Positions 23,051 through 33,725 of a DNA stretch of 64,000 bases are shown here, piece after piece. Made by a program: the position numbers and the translations under genes. The DNA is taken from positions 83,515,983 to 83,579,982 of the forward strand of contig NC_134398.1 of the NCBI RefSeq assembly GCF_050003625.1, given 5' to 3'. Position 1 is the first letter of the stretch; every line of letters begins with the position of its first letter. The notes under the pieces are model-generated. The model did no database searches and was not told the origin of the DNA. It worked only from the letters and a program-made list of their open reading frames with translations. The DNA comes from Haematobia irritans. Lineage: Eukaryota; Arthropoda; Insecta; Diptera; Muscidae.

Positions 23051-25500
23051 GTTGTTGTAACAGTTTATAGTGATCTCATCCATTTCATGTTATACGCTTG
23101 GTACATCAGCTTGTTGGCAGATCAAGGAACTCTGCGACTAAGGTGGGGTGTGTCCAGAGTGATCTGTTGGTAAGTCGGGTTGGTTTGGCTGGGCAAGAGA
23201 AAAGATGACGCGTGTCGTGTGGCCCTTGGTTGCAAATTGGGCAAACGTCAGCTACGCTGCTATCAATCACCGATAAGTAGGAATTGAGGCGGCTGCACTT
23301 GCCTGATCTTAATTGGGCCAAAACTACCCTGGTCTGCCGTGGGAGGTCTCTTTCCTCCGGTGCTATGGGCGGTGGTCGGACTCCAAGAACAGGATTAACC
23401 TTGTAGCTTCTCACCGCTTCAGCTACAGTATCCTCATTAATCCTGTTCAAACCTGCCTGGTACGCTGCTTGATCTAGAGGCTCTCTTTTATAGCGCTGGA
23501 TCTCGCGCTCTAGATTATGTATATCAACCCTTACGTTCCTGGGTGGTGGTTGTGTATCCATAAGATGGTGGTTTGGATGATTACTGCGATAACAACCCAG
23601 GAGATACTGCTTTGACAACATGTAGTTGTGTCTTCGCACAGGGATGATCTTTGTCTCCACATAAAGGTGATCCAGGGGTGTGCTGCGGAGACACCCAGTC
23701 GCAGTTCTAAGAGCAGCGTTCTGGCAGGTTTGTATGTTATTCCACTGCGTATCACTGGTCTGCGGTGTCCACACTGGCGCTGCATAGTTTACCACTGACC
23801 GGCCAATTGCCTTATAAGTAGTTAGCAAGGTTTCTTTGTCCGCACCCCAAGTACTGCCGGCAAGTGACTTGAGGACCTTGTTTCTACCACGGAGCTTATT
23901 ACAAATTGCAGTGGCATGGGCAGATGACCTAAAAAGGCTGTCGAATGTGACCCCAAGAATCTTGGGGTAATTTGTGGTCGGAATTATTACTCCATCGACT
24001 CTGATATTCAACTGCCTGCGCACTTCTGCCGTCCATGTAGTAAATAGTGTGGCTGAGGATTTGATGGGGGATATCCTCAAGTTTCTCGCAGTGAAATAAC
24101 TGGTAAGATTAGCTATGTAGACGTTCAACCGATCGCAAATGTCATCAACATTGGGCCCAGATGCCAAGATTGTACAGTCATCTGCATATGATACAATCTC
24201 GACGCCGTCAGGAGGGGGTGGAATCGACATGTAGAGGTTAAACAGTGCCGGAGATATCACCCCACCTTGGGGAACTCCCTTTTTAACTCTACGCGGTCTT
24301 GACTTTCTGTGCCTGAATTCCACGTACGACTGGCGTCCACACATATAATTCAGCACCCAACGCTTCGCTCCTGCCGGTAGGGACGTATTCTCGATGTCCT
24401 CAAATAATGTGGCATGGTTGACCGTATCGAATGCTTTCGATAGGTCAAGCGCCACGACACGGCCTGGGCTGGCGCCTATGACACGGCCTGGGCTGGTTAA
24501 GTCCCTTATTAATATGTGTCGAAATGGCATGTAAGGCTGTTGTCGTACTATGTACCTTACGGAATCCATGTTGATGGTGGGCAGCTGGAAAATTCTCCAC
24601 AAGGCTGGGGAGGAGTAATGTCTCAAGTGTCTTGGCTACTGGCGAAAGAAGGAATATCGGTCTGTACGATTCACCTTTGCTCGAATCTTTGCCCGGTTTC
24701 CCATTTTCCAGACATCGGGTATAATGTGTGATTCCAAAGACAAATTGAGGAGTCTGGTCAGGTACTGAAATCCCAGAATTCCCAGATGCTTCAGCATTAG
24801 CATTGAAATTCCGTCAGGGCCCAGCGCCTTAGATGGTTTCGCGCTGTTGATGACATTGGTAACTTCGGCTGCAGTAAATTGTGGTGTGTCATCGGCTCGG
24901 AGACCACGTTCACGACGGGTGGCTCTCCTTTTCGCTCTATCACTCTCGGGATGCTCGACAAACTGTCGGTTGAAGTATTTGGCGCACCTCTTCGGATCAG
25001 TCACAGTCACGTCGCCAAATGTGACTGAAATCCCATCATCCCTTGTGGAGGGGTTCGAGAGGGCTCTAACTGTTGACCACAATTTACCAGTTCCTGTTCC
25101 TAAGTTACATTGCTTCAGGTGCTCTAACCAAGTGTTCCGCTTGTGCTCGTCGACTATCTTACTAATCTCTAGATTTAGTTCTCTGATTCTAGGATCAGCA
25201 GGGTTAGCACGAGCGTTCATCACGCTTGTCTGCGAGTCTCGCCGCTTCGGCTGGGAAGTTGGGCCTCACTTGGGCAATTCGACCAGCGGGTATGAAGCGA
25301 GCGGCTGCTGCGTTGATGATGTCCCGGAACTCCCTCTGGGCAACATGAACATGTGAGGGGGACGGGAGCTCACTGAAGCGGCGATCGGTGTATTCTCTGA
25401 AGACTTCCCAGTTGGCTTTCTTTTGATTAATAAACGTCCGGCGTTCAGAGGTTATGAAATCGGAGGGTCGGTTGATGGTGAGAATTATGGGGAGGTGGTG
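23046..25500 (-). pseudogene. Jockey-like LINE 1: EN end, reverse transcriptase, C-terminus
   Basis: On the minus strand it starts inside the endonuclease (HHLPIILTINRPSDF at about 25490), then a linker. RT blocks are SKALGPDGISMLMLKHL (about 24820), VVALDLSKAFDTVNH (about 24440), GVPQGGVISPALFNLYMS (about 24250) and SYADDCTILASG (about 24190). The C-terminus has CPICNQGPHDTRHLFSC (about 23230). The last 506 codons (24626-23106) are open. Defects are frameshifts near 25215 and 24640 and a 24-bp tandem duplication near 24455-24500 (SPGRVIGASPGRV). The 3' end carries an (ACA)n tail at 23046-23062, followed by a 14-bp target duplication also present at 28465-28478. Confidence 0.8.
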
Positions 25501-28230
25501 CACCCAAGCAAAGTCCACCAGAGCTCCTGTGGATTGGGACGCTTACAAGAAGAATCTGAGAGGATACAAGCGAGAACTGAGAAAGGCTCAGCATAACTCT
25601 TGGAATGATTACTGCAGCAGCATTGAGAATATGGCCGAGGCTTCCAGACTACGGAAGGTACTAGCATCCACGAGCTCCGCTCAAGGTTTCATTAAAACAT
25701 CGGAGGGCAATTGGACAACGTCCAGTGAGGAGACGCTGGAGGTACTATTGGACACACATTTTCCCGGAAATCAGACGGTTGAACCATGCACTGGCGGTGC
25801 CACAGTGGCTCAGCGTTTCCTATCGAGGAAATTGTATCAGAATCTAGAATAAAATGGGCATTAAATAGCTTTGGATCATTCAAATCCCCCGGACCTGATG
25901 GAATTACTCCGGCGAAGATAAAAGCGGTGGCTGACAGAATTATCCCCTGGTTGTCGGCGATATATAGGATGTATCAACTTAGCATATATTCCACGAAAGT
26001 GGAGAGAATCAAAAGTCGTTTTCATACCTAAAGCGGGAAAAGCCTCTCACTCGAATGCGAAGGATTTCCGACCAATCAGCTTATCATCATTCCTACTTAA
26101 GACTCTGGAGAGGATGATAGATATTTATCTTAGAACTAGCGTCGATTCAAGTTTGTTCTCGAAACGACAGCATGCATACTCGAAGGGCAGGTCTACTGAG
26201 ACCGCACTACATGAACTAGTCAGCTTTATTGAAAGCTCACTATCTGTCAAAGAATACACAATCGTGGCATTTCTAGATATCGAAGGGGCGTTCAATAACG
26301 TCCATCCGAGCTCGATATTAAATGGACTGACAACTCTGAATGTTGATCCAGGTATACTTAGGCTGTTAGACGAACTTCTAAGGAAGAGACGCATTTCAGC
26401 CACACTAGGACAAGCAAACATACAAAGGTATGTGAACAGAGGCACTCCTCAAGGAGGAGTTCTATCACCTCTTCTTTGGAATGTTGCTATAAACGACCTT
26501 CTGATTTCCCTAGAAAAAGAAAGGATACAAGTGGTGGCATACGCAGATGATGTGGCACTAGCAGTCAGGGGAAAATTCCCATCAACAGTTAGAGATATTA
26601 TACAGAGAGCCCTCCGGATGACTGAGAAATGGGCGAAAGATAATGGTCTTGGGGTAAATCCTGCAAAGACAGAAATAGTCATGTACTGCAAAAATCGAAA
26701 AACTCCCACGGTTAGGCCCATTTCCTTAGGGGGTATTGAAATTCCCTTTAGGGAGTGTGCAAAATACCTTGGCGTTATTTTGGACAGGAAGCTGAACTTT
26801 AGGCTTAATATTGAAGAAAGGGCGAGGAAAGCAACGGTAGCTTTATACTCGTGCAAAAAGGCAATAGGGAAAAAGTGGGGACTAAAACCAAAAATTGTAC
26901 ATTGGCTATACACGGCAGTGGTTAGACCTATAATGCTATATGGTGTTGTAGTCTGGTGGCCGGCACTTCACCAGCCGAAAAGTTTAGACTAAGTTTAGCG
27001 TATGGCGTGCTTGTGTATCTCAGGTGCATTCAGCAAGACAGGAACAAACTCCCTTAATGTCATACTGCATCTATTGCCTTTAGACATTTTGGCCAAACAG
27101 TCAGCTGCAACAACGGCTGTGCGGTTGCGCGAGCTATTGGTTGTCGGAAAAAAGTTACGGTCACAGTTCGGTCCTCAAAATAATGACAGATGTGCCTAAC
27201 GTAGTGGATTACACTTTGCCGAGTCCACTTTTCGACAAAAAGTTTGAGACTCTAATTCCCAACAGTGAGGCGTGGTGTACACGGACCCCGGGGAATAAAA
27301 GATATATAGATTTCTACACTGATGGCTCCAAATTGGATGTCCAAGTGGGTTTCGGAGTATATTCTAAACATCTGGAACTTCGAATAGCGAAAAGATTACC
27401 TGATCACTGTAGTGTTTTTTCAGGCTGAAATATTAGCAATAAGAGAAGTGGTGAATTGGCTGAGAAGTAATGCTCCAAGCAATATTGGCATTAATATATA
27501 CTCAGACAGTCAACCTGCAATAAAATCCTTGGACTCTGTGTTCCTCAACTCGAAAACGGCCACCGACTGCCGCAAATCTCTCAATGAGATGGCTGAGCAG
27601 CACAATATTCACCTAATATGGGTGCCTGGCCACAGGAACATACCGGGGAACTGCGAAGCAGATGAGCTAGCAAGGCTAGGAACTACCTTACGTATTCCAG
27701 GGGAACTAGAATCTGTTGGTGTGCCTCTGGCTACCTGCAAGCTCTTACTGCGTGAGAAGGCTGTCATGATGGCAAATGTTCGATGGGAGAATTGTAAGGG
27801 TTGTAACGACACCAAGCAAATATGGCCCCATTTAAACTTAAACCGCACACTAGATATGCTAGTGTTCTCGAGTCGCCAGATATCACTCCTGATATCTGCT
27901 ATAACGGGTCGCTGCCTGATAGGCGATTTTGCAAAAACTATTGATGCGAAGTATAATGACTATTGTATGAGCTGTCATGATGCGGAGGAAAAGGAATCAA
28001 TGAAACACCTCTTGTGTGAGTGTCCTGCATTTTGTGTAAGGCGTAAGCAAATTTTAGGGGCATATAGCTTCAGATTACTAGCGGACCTGGAAAACGTTAA
28101 CTTAAGCAGTCTGCTAATGTTTTTGGAACAATCTGGTTGGTTCAACAGAAGAAAATAATCGAGAAGGTTCAACGGTTAAAACTAGAAGTGCCCATATGTA
28201 ATAGGTACTTTTAGTTAATGTGGTATCACA
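25501..28230 (+). pseudogene. R1-like LINE 2 with RNase H, 5'-truncated
   Basis: It begins in the EN-RT linker (STRAPVDWDAYKKNLRGYK, about 25520). RT blocks include SPGPDGITPAK (about 25888), KDFRPISLSSFLLKTLERM, FLDIEGAFNNV (about 26270), GTPQGGVLSPLLWN (about 26440) and AYADDVALAV (about 26540). RNase H follows: DFYTDGSKLD (about 27310), FQAEILAIREV (27418), YSDSQPAIKSL (about 27500) and WVPGHRNIPGNCEADELA (about 27620). A zinc-like CMSCHDAEEKESMKHLLCEC lies at about 27966. Catalytic residues are all visible. Frameshifts at about 25830, 26010, 26980, 27140 and 27420 disable it. It lies inside LINE 1 in the opposite orientation; no A-rich tail is seen before 28230. Confidence 0.8.
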
Positions 28231-28464
28231 ATGGACTACCGAGCGATGGTGAATTCGATTTCGGAAGACGGCACAGTACCATGGTCCGGGGTTTTCCTCT
28301 ATCCCGGCTCGGGCCAAAAGCAGGCGGAGAAGGCTCCCCGGGACGCACCTTCTCCAACACGAAAAAACGGACGAGACAACACGTACGCTGAGGTGGCCGC
28401 CGCTGGCCGATGGCTGGTATCCATCGGGTCAATCCGGTGCGTAGAACCCGCCGCCGTGGGATTG
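28231..28464 (-). pseudogene. 5' remnant of LINE 1 with a 2A-like motif and start of a zinc/PHD-type finger
   Basis: Minus-strand codons at about 28255-28317 read LARAGIEENPGPWYCAVFRN. GIEENPGP matches the 2A 'StopGo' core D/G-[V/I]-E-x-N-P-G-P. It is followed by W-Y-C-x-V and later VHC, resembling the PHD-like finger that follows such motifs in jockey-type LINEs; the second Cys appears changed to Phe. Upstream codons (28320-28460) are Ala/Arg/Pro-rich and frameshifted. The rest of the finger and most of the endonuclease are missing at the LINE 2 junction. Confidence 0.55.
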
Positions 28465-28491
28465 ACATTGCAAAGATGCAATGTCAATCCC
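28458..28491. repeat. 15-bp perfect palindrome at the LINE 1 5' junction
   Basis: GGGATTGACATTGCA, loop AAGA, TGCAATGTCAATCCC. It overlaps the right copy of the target duplication (28465-28478) and adds about 22 bp of filler to the Helitron frame. Confidence 0.8.
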
Positions 28492-29268
28492 AAAGATTGC
28501 TAGTCAATGTTGTCGATGGTTGTCTCTCAGCTCGTTGTGCCGCATTAGCCTCAGTGAAGTAATCTCTTTGGCCATTTTCCAAATGCACTGCTAAGTGTAC
28601 AACTGTGGGATATCTTTCATGAATTTGAAATGAAAATAATCGCCACAATGCTTCGTTAGTACTGACATATCTGCCCATTTGGAAGTTACTGATTTCGTCA
28701 TTCGCATTTTCCGACGCAAACCAAACACAGCCATGTCACTGCCTTTTGTGACATACTTGCACAAATATTTGATTGATTTTGCCGAATGACAACTCTCATG
28801 TTTCGAAAATTCGTGATAAAAGCGGGTAATATGGTACAATAAATTCATTTCCGATCTCAATATCTTGAATTTTGACTTTAATTTGGATAGTTCGACCCTT
28901 ATCTTCGTTACCTGTGACTGTTTCGCAGGTATCGTATTGTGCACTTTCCATCAGCCATGCAAGGCGATAATGGAAATGGATCAGGAATTTCAGCGGATAT
29001 GGTGACATCCACTTCATTTGATTATAATTTGTTCAGCAACCAAATTAGTATATGAGCATGCGGTAGTCCACGCTTCTGCCATTCCACCGAGTACATATAA
29101 CAACGTGTGTCACCAAAAACTCGATACTTAGTAAGGACATCCATCATAACCTTGAGTTTTTGCTGAAATACGATTATGTCATGGCGATCTTGAGTTTTTT
29201 GGCCCAGTACCAACTCACGTTCAATTTCCGTCCACTTCGAATTGCATGTGAACGTAATAAATAAATCC

Positions 29269-29349
29269 TAGCTGATGGCCTTAGCAGTCAATGCTACTTT
29301 TCTCTTTTTATCATACATTTACTGTATGATTAAAATAAACAATAAATAA
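29269..29349 (+). mobile_element. 81-bp LINE 3'-end insertion with 13-bp duplication
   Basis: AATAAATAAATCC occurs at 29256-29268 and 29350-29362. Between them lies 'tagctgatggccttagcagt' and an A/T-rich tail of aataaa repeats. Removing 94 bp restores the Helitron frame GTPDLFITFTCNSKWTEIE. This is a very short 5'-truncated retroposed tail. Confidence 0.75.
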
Positions 29350-29756
29350 AATAAATAAATCCGGAGTTCCATAATTTCGCACGTACGTCATAGCGTCTTG
29401 AGCGTATTCGTGCATGTGACGTGGGCTTCTGGTATAAGATGATGGGAGAATCGTCAGTCCAATATTCTGAACATCTGAATGAATGGAATCACGGAAGTGT
29501 ATATAGTCCTCAGATCGTAGCTTTGCCTGATTGAATCGGATGAACCATAAACGTTCGGTCTCGACTTTGACATACATATCGGCAGCGAATTGCTGGAATA
29601 GCCGACGGCACTTAAGAATGACATTCTCCTCATGTGTACGAATCATCATACGATACGCATAGTAATTCATTGCGCTTAGATTTTTATTCGTTGATGCCCC
29701 TGCAAAATTAAATGAATTGTTAATGGAAACAAATAATAGCAATAATTAGTGTGTAC

Positions 29757-30440
29757 CAAAGGCCTGCACAAGCCTATTCGAAGTAATCGATGTTCTAGTG
29801 AAGGCAATACACTCCACGAATACTTCGAATACTTCGATTTATGAATAAAACAAAACCACTGTAAAGCGATTACAGTGTCAAGCATTGCAGAGCCATAACA
29901 TTCAAAAGGAATCGTTTTACAGTTCTTTTCAATATTTTGGTTTTGAAGTAATCGTCACGATACGAGTAAATCAAAACATTTTTAGTGAAGATAGAATACT
30001 TTGCATTAGCAACGACGAAACTTCGTATGAGACACGAAGTAACTATCAAACAAAAGCCAAACACAATCGTCGATCAGTTGATTGGCAGAAGTCAATGAAT
30101 GCAGGCTGTGAGCGGGTCTGTGCTTTTTATTGTATGTGCAAACAATAAACAAAATAGGAATGGTGTGTATGTGTGTGTAGCATACTATTATAGTTGAGAA
30201 AACGAAATAACTTCATCTACACAGAAATGGAAATTATAAAACGAATGCATTTGGAATTCCGATTACATTCGAATACTTCAAAACATTGTTGGGTGCTTGC
30301 TTTACTGGGTTCTATTTGTTTTGGTTCACAATGTGCAAGGTTTCTATTTCACTCGTTTGAGAAATGGACACTGAAGTTACTACTCGAATTGTGTGGCGTG
30401 TGCTTGAAGTATTCGCTTGTGTATTCGTTGCAGAGGTTTG
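29757..30440. mobile_element. hAT-like non-autonomous element in the Helitron intron
   Basis: Termini CAAAGGCCTGCAC and GTTGCAGAGGTTTG (imperfect 12-bp repeats) are flanked by a perfect 8-bp duplication GTGTGTAC (29749-29756 and 30441-30448). The interior is rich in 'attcgaatacttcgaa' words. The duplicated bases are the first eight of the intron. No transposase. Confidence 0.8.
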
Positions 30441-30670
30441 GTGTGTACCTGTAATTGGATCGACCATCTTGAACGTGATGTCGTATCCGTCTTGCCCTTG
30501 TCAATAAATGATTGGATATTGTAACGCATCATACAAACAATGTGTGATGTGATATTAAATGCTTGCAATTGTTCAATAATTCGTCCCTGTATATTGCACC
30601 GCACATTTAGCGGAAATAAATGAAATAACTTTGCAGAAATTGATGCTGTTTATCTAATGTTGTTAAAAAA

Positions 30671-30883
30671 GTAACCGGGAAAATAAGCTGGTTTTCAGTT
30701 TGAAAACTGAACATAGTATTCAGCTTTAGCCGCTTTTAAAGTTTTAATAGAATTTGCATCAAAGAGGTATAATTTCATACTGTTTTTACTGATTTAATTT
30801 CAGTTTTAGCGGCTAAACTCGAACTTAATACCCACTTAAACTCGAACTTAATACCCACTTAAACTCGAACTTAATACCCACCT
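30671..30883. mobile_element. AGGTGGG-type MITE with triplicated terminus
   Basis: The right end is CTTAATACCCACCT. A 23-bp unit 'aaactcgaacttaatacccac' plus tt is repeated three times at 30815-30837, 30838-30860 and 30861-30883. The left part contains 'tttagccgc' and 'gctggttttcag', and its terminus is diverged. Confidence 0.6.
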
Positions 30884-32667
30884 TAGAATAGAAAAAAAAA
30901 ACAAGAGAAGAGATAGGGCGTGTTCGTGATTGCTCTGTGTAAATCATAGCTGTTTAATTGTTTGTATACATTAAACATACCCCTTTATTGAACTATTTAA
31001 TAAAGTTCTGATCAAAGATAATAGAGAGAAGATTCTGGGGGATTCTTTTCCGCTGAAGCATCACAAACATTTTCGTACCATTCATTTTAAATTGAGTATA
31101 CTGTCAGTTACAAGTGTGATTAAAAAAAATTAATCGGAATTGAAGTGTAATGTTTGGAGATTAATCGACCGTTACATTTCAAATTTGATTTTAAATTTCG
31201 GATTTATGTGTGAGACAGATGTTAATGTCTCAATAGGTTATCCATGGTGTTTTCGTCGCCTTAACTTATTTTACAGTTCTCTACAAATTTTTTTTTTTTA
31301 TTATTATTTGGAAATACGTTTTATGACATTAAATATTTCTAAAATTATAATAATAATGAACAGTAAAAATTTATAGTAAGAAACATTAAAAAAATATAAA
31401 CAAGATTGATAGCGAAAAATGTAGTGTAATCTTTTATATTGAACTAGAAATATATTTTAGTTACGGTTCTGTGGAATTTATTTTTAAAATTTTTTCAAAG
31501 TATAACATGTACATCATAATTCAAGAAAATTTCTTAGGATTAACAAATGTATCATATTTGTGTTTTTTAAAATATATATATTTTAATCTGGATGTCAAAC
31601 TAAGAATCAATATTCTATTAATATATTATATAAAGGAAATTCAGCATGTTATTTTTTTTTAATTTTTAATTAAATTTAAGGGTGTAATTTTTTGTAGAAA
31701 GTATTAATCGATGCTAATATAACTTTGGTTTGCTCTGTTTATGAGTAAAAATATATGCTATTATTTTTTTGTATTGTTTATTGTTTTATTTTTCTACATT
31801 TGTGGCTTGGATTTCTCAGCGCCATTTAACTTCACGTATGTCTAGTTGAGCACATGTGAGCCACGTGTAAAATGCATGAGATGGCGTTATCGCCAAAAAA
31901 ACCTATTTTGTTTAGAGCAAAGATTTTGAAAAAATTACAATTTAATAATCGGAATATTCATTGGGATTTATTCATGATCCACGTGTTTTGATAAATACTA
32001 GGGGAACAAATCTACTTTAGCACAAGTTGTTAAAAATAAACCAAATTTTTTTGAGTGTAGGAGAAGGGATTTCAAATCGAATATGTAAAGTAAACAATTT
32101 GGCGGAAAAGCCTAGTTTTCGAGATGTCGACATCTGAAAATCGGGTGGTATATTACATTTTGTGTTTAGAATCGAAAAGTATACACGCAATTGGACCAAT
32201 CGGACCACTTGTACTGTAGATTTAAGCCTTCCCAATTAAATGCTTTATCATTTTTTTAGCACAACAAGTTAAAGAAGAATTAATTTTTGTAATATTGAGA
32301 AAATTTTATTTCCAACAAGATCATGAATATCACCGCAAAATGAAATTTATTAACGCAATTGCCACAACCATTTTGTATTTCTTACCTTCCTCCTCAAAAT
32401 CAACTAAAAAGGGAAATAAAATTAATAAATTGCACTGTATGATATCTTCACTTTAATTATTAAAAATCGCTTGGTTTGCGGAATATACACTTTAATTTTA
32501 CTGCAGAACTAGTTGTGGCTTGGGTGAAGAGTCGAGCTAGAAAGAGCGATGTCAAAACTCTGATCATTCCAAATCCACTCTCTTATAAAAAACATCCCTG
32601 TCCTATGTTAACGTCGTCGCTTGTCAATATCTAGCCGTTATAACCGTGCCATCGATAGCTATATTTA
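30884..32667. other. Long AT-rich spacer, nothing recognised
   Basis: No domain-bearing frame, TIR pair or tandem array was seen. The short open frames at 31140-31376 and 32017-32235 lack motifs. Confidence 0.45.
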
Positions 32668-32783
32668 ACAGCCTATTTCTGATATCCGAACGAAAGCAAT
32701 TGCGAACGAACGGCAGTCACTAACTTTCGTCTAAATTTGGGTTTCTCTAACTTCCTTTCGTTCGTTCGCATGGCTTACGTTAC

Positions 32784-33712
32784 CAGTGTTGCCAACTCCC
32801 CAAGGCCAAAAAGCACTAAAAATATATTATAAATTCTAACATACCACCTTCCACCACAAAATCGAAAATTAAATGCTCTACTAAAAAAAAAAAAAAAAAA
32901 AAAAAACTTCCGAAGATGTACCTATTATAGAACTTTTGTGAATTGAATTTTAAGAAGTTAAGGTGGGTATTAAGATCGAGTTTAGCTGCTAAAATAGTAA
33001 TTTTTTGACAATTACAATTTCTTTAATAATTCATTTTAAGGAATACAAACTTTGTGAAAATTTGCTTTTGGCTATTCCCCATCAAGTTATAATAAAATTT
33101 GCAGCAAATATGCATAATTTTATGCCTTTTTTACTGATATAGTTTTCACTTTAGCGGCAAAACTCGAACTTAGTACTCGCCATTATGAACCGCTATTCAA
33201 GTATACACTTTGATCAGTTTTAATGCTTTCGTCCAATTCATTTTGATCAGTGATGTTTTTCAACTTTCAAAATATTAATATATGGACGGAGTCTATATTA
33301 ATATATGGAAGGAGTCTTATTTCAGTTGTGCGTGCTTTTGTGAATTTAATACAAACGATTTTAATGACATCTTTACCAAATTCGAAAATTCGACACTCAT
33401 CGCTCGACTTTCCTACAGAATACCCTAAATAACAGTATTAATTAAAAAATAATCAATACCAACTTCATAACAATCAAATTCTATATTTGGCAATAAATTT
33501 GAGTTTCTTCGGCTAAAGTCTAATCAAAAATTTTGTATCAATTAAACTTAATACTGTTCAAAATAAAAAAAGCACCAAAAGCACTAAATGAAAATGCCAG
33601 AAAGCACCAAGTTGGTGCTTTTTTTGAAAAGGCACCAAAAAGGCAATTTGGTGCTTTTTAGAAATCAAAAAGCACTACATTTGGTGCTAAAAGCACCAAA
33701 TTGGCAACACTG
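32784..33712. mobile_element. hAT-type element, CAGTGTTGCCAA termini
   Basis: CAGTGTTGCCAA (32784) and TTGGCAACACTG (33712) are perfect inverted repeats flanked by a perfect 8-bp duplication TACGTTAC. Sub-terminal 'ttggtgctttt' words repeat many times at 33590-33700. A 24-A run sits near 32883. It carries a nested AGGTGGG MITE. It lies in family B. Confidence 0.9.
32961..33182. mobile_element. AGGTGGG-type Harbinger-like MITE, monomer
   Basis: It starts AGGTGGGTATTAAG after TTA and ends AACTCGAACTTAGTACTCGCC before TTA. It shares 'gaatacaaactttgtgaaaa' and 'ggctattccccatcaagtta' with 17973-18419. Confidence 0.75.
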
Positions 33713-33725
33713 TACGTTACTATCA

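Larger units (their letters stand above)
28492..30610 (-). pseudogene. Helitron Rep-domain relic with one intron
   Basis: On the minus strand the order is GRIIEQLQAF, DALQYPIIY*QGQDGYDITF and MVDPITG (about 30590-30450), then a GT..AG intron (29756-29700, donor GTACACAC, acceptor TTTTGCAG). The next exon has STNKNLSAMNYYAYRMMIR, FQQFAADMYVKVETERLW and SPRHMHEYAQDAMTYVRN. It continues with GTPDLFI / TFTCNSKWTEIERE and the Rep motif WQKRGLPHAHILIWL (about 29030-29075), then YLCKYVTKGSDMA and MGRYVSTNEALWRLFSFQIH. The His-rich HAHI is the Rep HUH-type signature. Several stops and shifts exist (e.g. near 30530 and 29015). Insertions at 29269-29349 and 29757-30440 interrupt it, and LINE 1 cuts it at TTLTS. 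Confidence 0.85.

Noticed and set aside
24847..25356. 169-codon plus-strand frame
   Set aside because: Antisense to the LINE 1 reverse transcriptase; no independent motif.
26449..26913. 154-codon minus-strand frame
   Set aside because: Antisense shadow of the LINE 2 reverse transcriptase.
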